Shown: positions 50,286-59,055, numbered from the stretch's first letter. The stretch: DNA of 64,000 bases from Planctomycetota bacterium (GCA_029260765.1 JAJDCP010000165.1:1-64000), one strand, 5' to 3'. Made by a program: numbers and translations. Notes: a model not told the origin generated them from the sequence alone.

Positions 50286-52365
50286 CGGTCTCGGCGCTGA
50301 GGATGGCGTGGACGGCAGCCGGCAAGTTGTCGCACACGAATGTGGCGGGGCCCTTCAAGCGCTGCTCCTCCGCGCGTCCTTTGCCTGTCCGCACCAGCAC
50401 GCCTCGGGCGCCCGCGGCGATGCCTGCCTGCACGTCGCTCCACTTGTCGCCAATCATCCACGACTGGCCCAGGTCGATGCTGTGGACGCTGGCGGCATGG
50501 GTCAGCAGGCGGGGTGCGGGCTTGCGGCAGTTGCACGCCGTCTTGAACTGGCTGATCACCCCCTCGGGATGGTGGGGGCAGAAGTACCAACCTGCAATCC
50601 GGACGCCCCGCTGGGCGAGCGTGCGTGCCATGAAGCGGTGGATGCCTTCAACGTCCTGGGGACTGAAGTATCCGCGTGCGATGCCCGACTGGTTCGAGAC
50701 GACCACCAGTTGGTAGCGCCGCGCCTGCAGCTGGAGCAGTGCATCAATCACGCCCGGAAGGAAGTGGACATCTTCGCTGCGCCTTAGAAAGTGGACATCC
50801 TCGATGATCGTCCCGTCACGGTCGAGGAAGATCGCGGGGCGCACCTCAGCTTGCGGACCCGCGATGGCGGGCTGCCTCTGTGTGGCTGTGCGCCCGGCCA
50901 TCGGGCGAGCCAGAGGAGCCTCATCAGCTTTTCGGCGGGTCGTGGTGCGAGGTCTGGCGGGTCCTGCCTTCGCGGGCGCCGCCGCAGGAGGGAAGCGGGA
51001 CGATGGCGGTTTCGCCACCGGCGCGCGTCCAGAAGCAGAGGGTTGCGCAGCAGGCAGGGGGGGCGGCACGGCAGGCGGAAGCACGGGCAGCGGTGGGGGC
51101 GGCGTGCCGGTGGATGCGTGGGGGGGCGGCTCCGGCCGAACCTCTGGGCCAGGGCTGCGTATCGCCGGGGAAGGTTGCTGCGCGTGCGAGGGGCTGGAAA
51201 CCCGCTGCGAGTCGGGTCTGCGGGGCTTGCGCGGAGCCTCGACCGGCCGGAGGGCAGCAGCCAGGGGGTCTTCGCCCTCGCCAAAGCTCGCAAAACAGCT
51301 GCGCAGCGGGCTCTCCCCATGTTTGTCGACGAGCCGTCGTGCGCTCTGTTGCAGTTGCGCTTCTTCTTGACCGAGCTCGCTGATCTTCTCCTGCAGCCTC
51401 TGGATCTTGTGGCGAGCGCCTTTGCGCTCATTGTCCACCGCCGCACGCCGCTTCTGCAACTCTTCGAGCTTGAGCAGGGCCTGCACCTGTGTGCGCGTCT
51501 GCTCGAGTTTCTCGAGCCGGTCCTGCAGGTCGCGTGCGCGGGCTTCCATCGACGGCAGCTTGTCGTTCTGGAACTGCCCGACCAATCCCTGCTGAAACAC
51601 CAGGCTTCCGATATCGAGCCAGAGAGCCATACGGCGATCCTGGCCACCCAGCTCGGCTGCTTGCTCGCGCGCGGACTTCATGCTGGTCCGCACTTCAGAC
51701 AGGCGCTGCTCGAGTTGGGGGATCTCGACCTCGAGGGGCTCCATGGCGATCAAGAGCTGCTCAGGGACGGAGACAGCCTTGCGGAAGGCCGCGTCGCGGC
51801 TGGCGATGGCGAGGAAGTCTGGCGCGACAAACACCCGCTTGCCCACCTCGCTCAGAGCGTGCACGCGCTCTTCCTCTTCGGCGGCCAGATTGCGCTGTTT
51901 GACCAACTTCTTGAAGAAGCCTTTCTTCTTCTCTTCTTCCTCTTTGGCCTGCTGCGCGTCTGTGAACTTCACCAGCGGCTGGTAGTACTCTTCGAAATCG
52001 GCCTTCTGCGCAGGGCTGAGCTGGGTGTACAGTGCCGCTGCAGCCTCGCCGATGCTCAGGTAGCTGCCCTCGATCTTCTTGCGCAAGCTGACCAGCTCGG
52101 TCTGTTTCCCGGGCAACTCCGCCTCGAGGTCCTTGCACTCCTGATGCAGGTTGTCGATCTGGCGTCGGCCGTCCTGGACCCGCTGGCAGTCGCCCCTGAT
52201 CGCGGCGAGCTCGGCCAACAACCGGTCGACTTCGGCGTCGCCGCACTGCTCGGCAGCGGCCAGGTCGAGCGCCTGCCCCAGCGAGGAGAGCGCTTCTTCC
52301 TTTTTGGCTTGGAGCTTGCTAAGCTCGCTTTCCAGCCGACTCAGCTCTTCTGTGGCGGAGGCCAT
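50272..52365 (-). CDS. Coiled-coil protein fused to GmhB-type HAD phosphatase
   Basis: 697 residues. Residues 1-~365 are heptad-rich coiled coil (ELSRLESELSKLQAKKEEAL; LEKLEQTRTQVQALLKLEEL) interrupted by a less regular segment near 150-200. Residues ~380-505 are Pro/Arg-rich and disordered-looking. The last ~190 form a HAD-IIIA phosphatase: FLDRDGTI (Asp515, Asp517), VVSNQSGIARGYF, a zinc loop CPHHPEG...CNCRKPAP and MIGDKWSDVQAG. That set matches D-glycero-D-manno-heptose-1,7-bisphosphate 7-phosphatase (GmhB), an LPS-core precursor enzyme normally ~180 residues long. The N-terminal 500-residue extension is unusual. The frame is intact throughout. Confidence 0.88.
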   Translation of the reverse strand: MASATEELSRLESELSKLQAKKEEALSSLGQALDLAAAEQCGDAEVDRLLAELAAIRGDCQRVQDGRRQIDNLHQECKDLEAELPGKQTELVSLRKKIEGSYLSIGEAAAALYTQLSPAQKADFEEYYQPLVKFTDAQQAKEEEEKKKGFFKKLVKQRNLAAEEEERVHALSEVGKRVFVAPDFLAIASRDAAFRKAVSVPEQLLIAMEPLEVEIPQLEQRLSEVRTSMKSAREQAAELGGQDRRMALWLDIGSLVFQQGLVGQFQNDKLPSMEARARDLQDRLEKLEQTRTQVQALLKLEELQKRRAAVDNERKGARHKIQRLQEKISELGQEEAQLQQSARRLVDKHGESPLRSCFASFGEGEDPLAAALRPVEAPRKPRRPDSQRVSSPSHAQQPSPAIRSPGPEVRPEPPPHASTGTPPPPLPVLPPAVPPPLPAAQPSASGRAPVAKPPSSRFPPAAAPAKAGPARPRTTTRRKADEAPLARPMAGRTATQRQPAIAGPQAEVRPAIFLDRDGTIIEDVHFLRRSEDVHFLPGVIDALLQLQARRYQLVVVSNQSGIARGYFSPQDVEGIHRFMARTLAQRGVRIAGWYFCPHHPEGVISQFKTACNCRKPAPRLLTHAASVHSIDLGQSWMIGDKWSDVQAGIAAGARGVLVRTGKGRAEEQRLKGPATFVCDNLPAAVHAILSAETVARR

Positions 52366-52492
52366 CGCGTCTCCGGTTCGGCACAGGACGACAACGGATG
52401 AGGATTATCCCTTTCCGTTCTACACTACCAAAGTCCCGCGCTCAGGCCAAACGCTAGCAGGCCAGCAGGGGGCGGAGGAGCGAGCGAAGCAA

Positions 52493-52834
52493 GTGGTTAT
52501 CTTGATTGGGATTGGTGTGGTTTTTCTTGCCCTCCTGTGGTGCTACGCCAAAAACTTCAAACCGGGCCTGGCGCTGGGCTATCTTCTGTGTCTGGGGCTT
52601 TCGCTAGCCGTGCTCTGGCAGGATGCCTGGCCGCACTGCCCCAAGTCGAGCCTGGTCCTGGCCGTTGGCCTGGTGGCCTTTCCGTTCGTCTGCTTTCTGG
52701 TCGCCCTGGTCGACATGCGCTGGGGTTTGTTTGCCACGCAGACCTTCTATCTGCTGGCGATCCCGATCCTGAGCTGCCCGATGCTGGTGGCGGTCGCGCT
52801 CGGTTGGAGAATCTACAGCCTGGTGAGCCGATGA
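52493..52834 (+). CDS. Small integral membrane protein upstream of lpxB
   Basis: 113 residues from GTG 52493, with GGAGGAG about 14 bp upstream. There are four hydrophobic segments: VVILIGIGVVFLALLWCYAK, LGYLLCLGLSLAVLWQD, LVLAVGLVAFPFVCFLVALV and FYLLAIPILSCPMLVAVALG. Its stop overlaps the lpxB start (ATGA), suggesting an envelope-related role. No family recognised. An earlier non-ATG start is possible. Confidence 0.65.
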   Translation: MVILIGIGVVFLALLWCYAKNFKPGLALGYLLCLGLSLAVLWQDAWPHCPKSSLVLAVGLVAFPFVCFLVALVDMRWGLFATQTFYLLAIPILSCPMLVAVALGWRIYSLVSR

Positions 52835-53961
52835 GGCTGATGGTCTCGGCGCTCGAACCGTCAGGGTGCGCCCTGGGGGCCGGCCTGGTTCGTGAGCTGG
52901 CCTCCCTTCGGCCCGAGATCGCTTGTTTTGGGCTCGGTGATGAGGCGATGGCTGCCGCGGGCATGGAGTTGCTCGAGGTGCGCCGGCCGGAGGCTTCGAT
53001 CTGGCTCTTCTCCGTGCTCGGTAAGGTGCCGCAATATCTCGCTCTGTTGCGGGGTTGCTATCAGGCGATGGACCGTGAGAAGCCCGATGCCCTGGTGGTC
53101 ATCGACAGCTCGGGGTTCCACTTCTATCTCGCCAAAGCCGCCGCCGCCCGTGGGATTCCCGTGATCTACTACGTGAGCCCACAGATCTGGGCCTACAACA
53201 GCGAGCGCATCGCCAAGATCCGGCGTTGGGTGGACAAGCTGTTGGTGTTGTACCCCTTCGAAGAGACCTACTACCGCGAGCGCGGTGTGGAAGCAGCCTA
53301 TGTCGGGCATCCGCTGTTCTCTGCCCCCGTGCTCGAGGCTGCACTCGAGGTCGACCTCAGCGGTCCTGGCCGGCTGGTCGGTATCCTGCCAGGCAGCCGC
53401 CAGGGTGAGATCCGCAAGCTGCTGCCGATGTTCGTCGAGGTCGCCGTCGCATTGCGCGCACAATGTGACGACCTGCGCTTTGCGGTGTCGGTGGCGCGCC
53501 CGGCGTACCGGCCATTGATCGCCAGCCTGGTGCCCGACGAAGGCTTCCAGCTGGTTGAAGGAGGGACGGCGAGCATCTTCAAGCAGAGCGTGCTTGTCCT
53601 GCAGAAGTCCGGGACCACGACCTTGGAAGCCCTGATCCATACGACTCCCTCGGTGGTCGCCTACCGGATCTCGGCTTTCGAGTCGCTGCTCGCGCGGCCT
53701 TGGATCGAGGCGCCGTTCATCGCGCTGCCGAATCTGTTTGCCGGCGAGGAGGTTCTGCCCGAATTCCTGCTGCACGGCCCAGAGACCGGGAAGATCCTCG
53801 AGGCGGCCCTGGGCTTGTTGCAGTCGGAGGAGGCTTTGGCCAGAATACATGCAAAGCTTCGTGAGCTGCGTCGTCCGTTCGAAGCGCGCCCTGATGCTTC
53901 GCGGGCAGCCGCACAGGAGGTCGTGGCTCTGCTGGAGCGCAGGACTCCGCGCGTGGGCTGA
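52831..53961 (+). CDS. lpxB: Lipid-A-disaccharide synthase
   Basis: 376 residues, normal for LpxB. MRLMVSALEPSGCALGAGLV is the E/D-xSG-xxxxA entry, followed by DALVVIDSSGFHFYLAKAAA, IYYVSPQIWAYNSERIAKIR, YVGHPLF, GILPGSRQGEIRKLLPMF, QKSGTTTLEALIHTTPSVVA and FIALPNLFAGEEVLPEFL. It condenses UDP-2,3-diacylglucosamine with lipid X to give the lipid A disaccharide, showing that this organism makes LPS. It is coupled to the small membrane gene and followed 16 bp later by a lipoprotein gene. Confidence 0.95.
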   Translation: MRLMVSALEPSGCALGAGLVRELASLRPEIACFGLGDEAMAAAGMELLEVRRPEASIWLFSVLGKVPQYLALLRGCYQAMDREKPDALVVIDSSGFHFYLAKAAAARGIPVIYYVSPQIWAYNSERIAKIRRWVDKLLVLYPFEETYYRERGVEAAYVGHPLFSAPVLEAALEVDLSGPGRLVGILPGSRQGEIRKLLPMFVEVAVALRAQCDDLRFAVSVARPAYRPLIASLVPDEGFQLVEGGTASIFKQSVLVLQKSGTTTLEALIHTTPSVVAYRISAFESLLARPWIEAPFIALPNLFAGEEVLPEFLLHGPETGKILEAALGLLQSEEALARIHAKLRELRRPFEARPDASRAAAQEVVALLERRTPRVG

Positions 53962-53976
53962 AGACCGGGGGGAGAG

Positions 53977-54507
53977 ATGCGCAAGACTGTCGTCGTCATC
54001 GTGCTGTGCGCGGTGGTTCTGGGGGGATGCCAGACCACTGAGGATATGTCCGGAGGTAAGATCGAGGAGAAGTTTGCCCAGGCCAACCAGGCTGAGGGCA
54101 ACTCCCGCTCGCTCGGGCTGTTCTTCGCGCTCTATCTGCCGAACCGCATCATGGACGTGTTCGAGATCTTCCGTATCGGGATCGGCTTGGGATTCACAGC
54201 CGGTTGGGATCTGCGCATCACCCGCTTCGCGCAGTTGGCCGCGGGCGTGCGCACCGACGTGGGGCTGGCCTGGGTCGGCCGGCGGCGCACGCCTTTGCGG
54301 GCGGAGAACAACGCCTACACGGCCTTTGGGCCCTGGCGTGCGGCGGCCGAGGAGCCACAGTGGCCTCTGACCGCCTGGGCTTTCGAGTTTGAGGTCGGGG
54401 CCGGTGGGGCCTCAATCATGACGGCCATCGACTTCGCCGAGATCGTCGACATGCTGACGGGCTGGTTCGGTCTGGACCTGCTGAAGGACGATTGGGGCTA
54501 CGATTGA
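53977..54507 (+). CDS. Lipoprotein, unknown function
   Basis: 176 residues. GGGGGGAGAG precedes the ATG. The signal ends in a lipobox (VVIVLCAVVLGGC, Cys18), so it is lipid-anchored. YLPNRIMDVFEIFRIGIGLG and DLRITRFAQLAAGVRTDVGL resemble a family of exported proteins with NRxxDxxDxxRxxxxxGxGxGxDxRxT repeats. It shares the lpxB operon and converges with the alpha/beta hydrolase gene, overlapping its 3' end by 10 bp. Confidence 0.72.
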   Translation: MRKTVVVIVLCAVVLGGCQTTEDMSGGKIEEKFAQANQAEGNSRSLGLFFALYLPNRIMDVFEIFRIGIGLGFTAGWDLRITRFAQLAAGVRTDVGLAWVGRRRTPLRAENNAYTAFGPWRAAAEEPQWPLTAWAFEFEVGAGGASIMTAIDFAEIVDMLTGWFGLDLLKDDWGYD

Positions 54508-55427
54508 GGCGCTAGCGCCTGCGCGGCCACAGCGGCGATCGCATCGATCAGCGTGGGCCAGACGCGCGGCGGCATCTCATGTCCCATCTTCTTGATGATC
54601 TTGAGCCGGGCGCCGCGGATCAAGCGCGCCGTGGCCCGGCCGGCGGCAGACGGAATCAGGGGGTCCGCCGCGCCGTGCACAACCAGGGTGGGAACCCGGA
54701 GCCGCCGCAGTCGCTTCCGGCGGCTACCCGAGGCGAGCACGGCGAGCAGTTGACGCAAGTACCCTCGGGGGTTGTGGCCCCGTTCATAGCAGCGTGTGAC
54801 GAGAGCGCGCACACGGGCCTCCTCGAATCCCCACTCGCCAGCCAGTGTGCCCAGCGTCGCGACCTTCTGGTCGATGATGGCCTGCCGCCCCCGCGGGCGC
54901 TTGTTCCACAGGGTCTGGAGTGCGCTGGGGCGTGCGAGCATGAAGCGGCGGTCTCCGGGCGTCGACATCAGCGAGCTCAGGCTGCGGACGCGCTCGGGGT
55001 ATTCGATGGCCAGGGTCTGCGCGATCATGCCTCCCATCGAGGCGCCGACGACATGGGCCCGCGCAATCCCGAGCGCATCGAGCAGGCCGGCTGCGTCGGC
55101 GGCCATGTCTGACAGGTTGTAGGGCGCGGGCACGGGCAGTCCGAGCAGGCGGCGCAGCATGGCCCTTGTCAGCGGTACTTGCGGGCGGATGTCGATGCGG
55201 CTCGACTTGCCGATGTCGCGGTTGTCGAAGCGGATCACCCGAAAACCTCGCTCCGCGAGGCCGGCGCAGAAGGACTCGCACCAATACAGCATCTGGGCGC
55301 CCAGTCCCATGATCAGCAGGACGGGAGGAGCTTTCGAGTCGCCGAAGGCTTCCCAGGCCAGCTCGATCTCGCCGACCCGGGCGAGGCCTCCGTGCGTGGC
55401 GTGAAGCGGGGTTGTGGGGCTTCCCAT
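54498..55427 (-). CDS. Alpha/beta hydrolase
   Basis: 309 residues from ATG 55427 (AGGGAGGA 8 bp upstream); a much longer upstream open frame is not needed. PPVLLIMGLGAQMLYWCESF (oxyanion strand), FRVIRFDNRDIGKSSRID, VVGASMGGMIAQTLAIEYPE (nucleophile elbow GASMGG), VHGAADPLI (acid) and KKMGHEMP (His) give a complete catalytic triad. The set resembles aclacinomycin methylesterase RdmC-like hydrolases. The substrate is unknown. Confidence 0.9.
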   Translation of the reverse strand: MGSPTTPLHATHGGLARVGEIELAWEAFGDSKAPPVLLIMGLGAQMLYWCESFCAGLAERGFRVIRFDNRDIGKSSRIDIRPQVPLTRAMLRRLLGLPVPAPYNLSDMAADAAGLLDALGIARAHVVGASMGGMIAQTLAIEYPERVRSLSSLMSTPGDRRFMLARPSALQTLWNKRPRGRQAIIDQKVATLGTLAGEWGFEEARVRALVTRCYERGHNPRGYLRQLLAVLASGSRRKRLRRLRVPTLVVHGAADPLIPSAAGRATARLIRGARLKIIKKMGHEMPPRVWPTLIDAIAAVAAQALAPQS

Positions 55428-55483
55428 CGATGTCCTCCCTGCGGTGCGTTCCCATGATAGCCGCAGCCGGCGGCCTCCGTGCA

Positions 55484-56656
55484 TCATTCTCCGAGCGCAG
55501 CGACCCGTCTGCCGAGCTCGGAGTGGGCGAGCTGCTCGGCGATGCGGCGATGGTCTGCGGGGTTCGGGTGGTTGTCGTGCGGGAACCATGCCAGCTCGAG
55601 CGCGCTCAGGTCGACCAGCTGCAGCCCCAGCGCTCGGCACTCTGCTCGGAAACCTTCCGGGTAGGAGAAGCTGGCATCCGGCAGCAACACCAGCGTAAAC
55701 AGGCTGCCCTGCGCAGAGCAGGCCGACTGCATCACTGCCAGAAACGTCAGGGTCCATGTCCGCTCCTGCGCCTCGAGGTCGGGACCATCGGGCTCGGCTC
55801 GGAACATCACTCCGGCCTGCACGGGCAGCCCGTCCTGCCATCTGAAGCGTGGGTAGGCGCGCCGTGCGTCAGGGCCGGCGTCCGATGCTCCCGGAGTTGC
55901 ATTCCGGGTCACGAAGTCTATCCACGAGGCCCGGCCTCCGTTGCGCTGGATGTGATGCGGGATCATGACGTAGACGACCACGTCGGGCGCAGCCGCTTGG
56001 GAGAGGGCGTCCTGCAATGCCAGCCAGGCCTGGCCGGTCCCCCAACCCGCCACGGCACGGTTGCGCACGGCGGTATGAGGCCAATGCTCCTGGGCGAGCA
56101 GGGCAGGAAAGGGCTCATCGTCTGCCACCCCCCAGCCGAAAGCAAACGAGCCGCCCAGAAACAGCACCCGGCCGCTCGGATCGAGAGGCCCCTTCAGCGC
56201 ACGGCAGCCGTCCGCCTCGATGCGGTAGCGCACATCGAAGTCCCCCTGAGGGTGGATGTGGCGGCCGCTGCCCGGCGCGATGTGGTCGTAGCCGAAACGC
56301 GGGTCGAAGCGCCAGAGGCCCACGGGAATCTGTGACGGGATGGGGAGCGGAAGAAAGCCCACGAGCAACCCCGGCAGCCCCGCTCCCAGCAACAGTCCTG
56401 CCAGGCTGGGGCCCGGGGCGCGCTGCTTGCGCCAGAGTGCGTGCAGGCCTACAAACAAGGCTCCTGCGAGCAACACGACGGCTTGCGGCCAGCGCCACGG
56501 TTGCCAGCCGACGAGCCCGACTCCCGCGGCGAGCAGCAAAGCGGCGACGCCCAGGCCAAGACGCAGGAGCAAGGATTGGAGGGGAGGCGGTCGCAAGAGC
56601 TTGCCAAGAATTGCACGGCGAAGACGGGCTAAACCTGGATCGTATCGCAACAGCAA
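55484..56656 (-). CDS. Membrane-anchored SGNH-hydrolase-like protein
   Basis: About 390 residues; the start is uncertain. I chose a TTG at 56656 because no ATG/GTG with a ribosome site exists and upstream codons are poor. Three to four N-terminal helices (LRLGLGVAALLLAAGVGLVG; PQAVVLLAGALFVGLHALWR; LAGLLLGAGLPGLLVGFLPL) lead to an extracytoplasmic domain with LFLGGSFAFGWGVADDEPFP (GxS block), NRAVAGWGTGQAW (Gly/Asn blocks) and FPHDNHPNPADHRRIAEQL (catalytic D-x-x-H). This is the layout of SGNH/DltD-AlgX-like O-acyl hydrolases acting on envelope polymers. It is divergent from the SUFU gene. Confidence 0.75.
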   Translation of the reverse strand: MLLRYDPGLARLRRAILGKLLRPPPLQSLLLRLGLGVAALLLAAGVGLVGWQPWRWPQAVVLLAGALFVGLHALWRKQRAPGPSLAGLLLGAGLPGLLVGFLPLPIPSQIPVGLWRFDPRFGYDHIAPGSGRHIHPQGDFDVRYRIEADGCRALKGPLDPSGRVLFLGGSFAFGWGVADDEPFPALLAQEHWPHTAVRNRAVAGWGTGQAWLALQDALSQAAAPDVVVYVMIPHHIQRNGGRASWIDFVTRNATPGASDAGPDARRAYPRFRWQDGLPVQAGVMFRAEPDGPDLEAQERTWTLTFLAVMQSACSAQGSLFTLVLLPDASFSYPEGFRAECRALGLQLVDLSALELAWFPHDNHPNPADHRRIAEQLAHSELGRRVAALGE

Positions 56657-56739
56657 GCATAATGCATGCCGATGTGTGTCCAGGCAGTGGATTTGCTCGC
56701 TACCGCCCCCCAGTCTGGGCAAGGTCCGGAGGATTGTCG

Positions 56740-57837
56740 ATGATGATGCGTGAGCCTGAAATCATCTGTGGCTCCCCATCCCCGAACGGCACCATGGAGG
56801 CCTTTGTCGAGCAGGACAGCCAGGTCGCGTGGTTCTACCTTATCGACCGCACCGACGATGCTCGGTCGCAGGTGAATTCCTGCTGGGTGCGCAACCTCAG
56901 CAAAGCGCCTGCGGGCATCGACCGACGCCGGCTGCAACGGGGCGACGCTCCTCTGCTGCCCGTCTCCCATTGCCGCCATGCCTGTGGCGCTCCGCCTCTG
57001 GCCGAGAAGGACCTCGAGATTGTCTGGTTCGAAGAAGGCAATGCTGCCGCGCTCCTTTGCCAGGATGAGGTGTTGGCGATCATTCCCGAGTGGAGTGGTC
57101 GTGAGGGATTCAGCGGCTACGCCCGGGATTGCACCGAAGAGTCTGAGTTGGCCTGGCCCTTGTCCAAGGGCAACGCGCTGTTGCGGCGCGTGCCCGTGGC
57201 CCGCCGTTTCTGGCAGGCCTGGGATTCCCATCCCTCCCCGTGGGAGCGGCTGGAGAAGAAGCTGCTCTGCGCCTACGAGCGTCAATGGGGTCGCCGGGTC
57301 AACTACTACCAGCTCGCCCGCGATGGATGGCCGCCGAGCAGCATCGTTCGGGTGTCGCATGAGGGCGGTAGTGTGCTGGCGACGCTAGGCACTTCCCTGC
57401 GCCCTCAGCCGCAGACCCAGGCGGACACGCCCGAGATCCGCCGCTTCCGGCGGATCGAGATCGCGATCGCTGTGTCGCAGGATGTCGACGCGGCCGCGCA
57501 GCGGGCGTTGCTCGGAATTCTCGGCGGGCTCAATGGCTATGCCTGGCGGTACAACACCCGACTCGGCGACGGCCATACGCTGGCTGCCGAAGAACTTCCC
57601 CTGTGCACCGACGGGTTGCCGCTGAGCTCAGTGCTGTTGCTGGAGGACCCGCTGGGTCGGCCTGCGTTGGATCTTCCCCAGGTCTTCGATGAGCCCGTCC
57701 GGTTGTTGTGGCTGGTGCCGATCACAGCTGCCGAGCGGAACTTGGCGGTGCGCGAAGGCAGCGAGGTGTTGCGGTCGCGTCTGCAGCAGGCGGGCGTCGG
57801 CTGGATCTTCACGCCTCGGAGCTCGCTGCAAGATTGA
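56740..57837 (+). CDS. Suppressor-of-fused (SUFU) domain protein
   Basis: 365 residues; GGAGGATT precedes three consecutive ATGs at 56740. The C-terminal ~190 residues carry the SUFU order: SSIVRVSHEGGSVLATLGTS, EIRRFRRIEIAIAV, PLCTDGLPLSSVLLLEDP and LLWLVPITAAERNLAVREGS. The N-terminal ~165 residues (DSQVAWFYLIDRTDDARSQV; CHACGAPPLA; LEIVWFEEGNAAALL) are unassigned, with a CxxxC pair. Bacterial SUFU proteins are common immunity proteins of polymorphic toxin loci. Here the gene converges on the putative effector operon ending at 57850, only 13 bp away. Confidence 0.8.
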   Translation: MMMREPEIICGSPSPNGTMEAFVEQDSQVAWFYLIDRTDDARSQVNSCWVRNLSKAPAGIDRRRLQRGDAPLLPVSHCRHACGAPPLAEKDLEIVWFEEGNAAALLCQDEVLAIIPEWSGREGFSGYARDCTEESELAWPLSKGNALLRRVPVARRFWQAWDSHPSPWERLEKKLLCAYERQWGRRVNYYQLARDGWPPSSIVRVSHEGGSVLATLGTSLRPQPQTQADTPEIRRFRRIEIAIAVSQDVDAAAQRALLGILGGLNGYAWRYNTRLGDGHTLAAEELPLCTDGLPLSSVLLLEDPLGRPALDLPQVFDEPVRLLWLVPITAAERNLAVREGSEVLRSRLQQAGVGWIFTPRSSLQD

Positions 57838-57849
57838 GGGCCTGCGCGC

Positions 57850-58356
57850 TCAGACTTTGCGCCATTTGCGCATCAGCGAGGCGATGCGGCGGGTGTTCGG
57901 GTTGATCAAGACGTGGATGAAGTCTCCTTCGACCCACAGATCATCGTGGAAGTGATGCCAGCGCAGGTGGAACAGACCCCGAGTCTCTGAGCTGCTGTCC
58001 AGGCGGGCTTCGACCAACTTCGCCCCCTCGGGCACGACGACTTTGGTCTTGGCAATCTCGAGCGCATCCTCAACCGACAGCTCGACCGGCAGGCTGTCGC
58101 GGAAGTGGCGGTCGTCGATCCAACCCGCCAGCTTGTTCTTGTCGACATTCCATTCGAGGGTGGCGAGCGTCACCTGCTCCCAGGCGGCCACGCGCACCTT
58201 GCGTCGGCCTCGGCCCAGGTCTTGCGCCTCCATCGCGCGCAGCCAGAGGCGCTTGTCGAAGTCGTCCGCCGGATCTGGATCGCCGTGCTTGCGCTCGGCG
58301 ACCAGGAGCTCGCGCAGAAGCCGTTCGGCTTGATAGACCCGCAGGTTCCGCCGCAC
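57850..58356 (-). CDS. Small protein 3 of the effector operon (PepSY-like end)
   Basis: 168 residues. GTG 58356 shares its first base with the TAG of the preceding gene. No signal peptide. The C-terminal part, DALEIAKTKVVVPEGAKLVE, ARLDSSSETRGLFHLRWHHF, DDLWVEGDFIHVLINPNTRR and IASLMRKW, follows a PepSY-like pattern (helix, then three strands ending in 'xVxINPxTxxIxS'). The N-terminal part is helical (QAERLLRELLVAERKHGD). I infer an accessory or immunity role from the operon position only. Confidence 0.72.
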   Translation of the reverse strand: MRRNLRVYQAERLLRELLVAERKHGDPDPADDFDKRLWLRAMEAQDLGRGRRKVRVAAWEQVTLATLEWNVDKNKLAGWIDDRHFRDSLPVELSVEDALEIAKTKVVVPEGAKLVEARLDSSSETRGLFHLRWHHFHDDLWVEGDFIHVLINPNTRRIASLMRKWRKV

Positions 58357-58598
58357 TAGCGCGACCTCAACACGCGGACAACATCGCCGCTCTCGGAGTC
58401 GAGGCTGATCTCGATCCAGCTCGAAGCCTCGCCAAACTGCACGCACCAGGCCCGTGTCTCTTGGACGGGGCCCTTTTCGAGGATGTCTTCGGTGTACTCG
58501 ATGAAGCGCTCGTCGGCCGATTGCAGCTTGAAGCTGCCGGGAACCTCGAGCTCGCCACGGAGACCTTCGCACTTCTTGACAGCTTCTTCCTCAGTCAC
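58356..58598 (-). CDS. Small protein 2 of the effector operon (PepSY-like)
   Basis: 80 residues from ATG 58598, overlapping the previous gene by 8 bp. The sequence MTEEEAVKKCEGLRGELEVP ... SADERFIEYTEDIL ... CVQFGEASSWIEISLDSESG DVV is a single compact alpha/beta domain. 'WIEISLDSESGDVVRV' looks like the last hairpin of a PepSY domain (VxVDxxTGxVxxV). It is cytoplasmic, with no signal. Confidence 0.72.
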   Translation of the reverse strand: MTEEEAVKKCEGLRGELEVPGSFKLQSADERFIEYTEDILEKGPVQETRAWCVQFGEASSWIEISLDSESGDVVRVLRSR

Positions 58599-59055
58599 GG
58601 CGTGTCCTCTCCAGCGAAACCACCTGGCGGTGTGCCAGGTTCACGCGTACAACGATCTGATCCTTACCTTCGGCGTACACCAGGTCGAGCAGGTGCGCCG
58701 GTCCGGTCTTCAGGTTCTCGGCCCTGACGTAGCGCGCCCCTTCGGGGAGGACCCGGCGAGCGATCGCCAGCCCATCACCCCAGAGGCCGTCGTCGTTCTC
58801 AGGGACCTTCTCACGTTCAGGGCAACTCCAGGCTTGCAGGCCCCCTGCGGCGTCATGCACGACATCGAACAGGCCCAGGAGGCGCCAGACTTTGAACACC
58901 TGGGTGCGGACGCTCGCCAGATGCGGAGTCGACCACTCTTCGCGTTCGTTGAAGAGCTGCAGGTCGAGCTGGTCGAAGGGTTGATCCGAGAGGACCTCAC
59001 GCAATACGGCCAGTGAGCGCTGTCTCCAGCTGTCGGAGTCGGCGAAGTCAGCCAC
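58591..59055 (-). CDS. Small protein 1 of the effector operon (PepSY-like end)
   Basis: 154 residues from ATG 59055, 74 bp downstream of the large effector gene and in the same direction. The N-terminal half is helical with Trp and acidic residues (DSWRQRSLAVLREVLSDQPF). The C-terminal half (LAIARRVLPEGARYVRAENL; GKDQIVVRVNLAHRQVVSLE) repeats the helix-strand-hairpin pattern of the next two proteins. It has no signal peptide. All three appear distantly related, suggesting in-operon duplication. Confidence 0.72.
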   Translation of the reverse strand: MADFADSDSWRQRSLAVLREVLSDQPFDQLDLQLFNEREEWSTPHLASVRTQVFKVWRLLGLFDVVHDAAGGLQAWSCPEREKVPENDDGLWGDGLAIARRVLPEGARYVRAENLKTGPAHLLDLVYAEGKDQIVVRVNLAHRQVVSLERTRRD

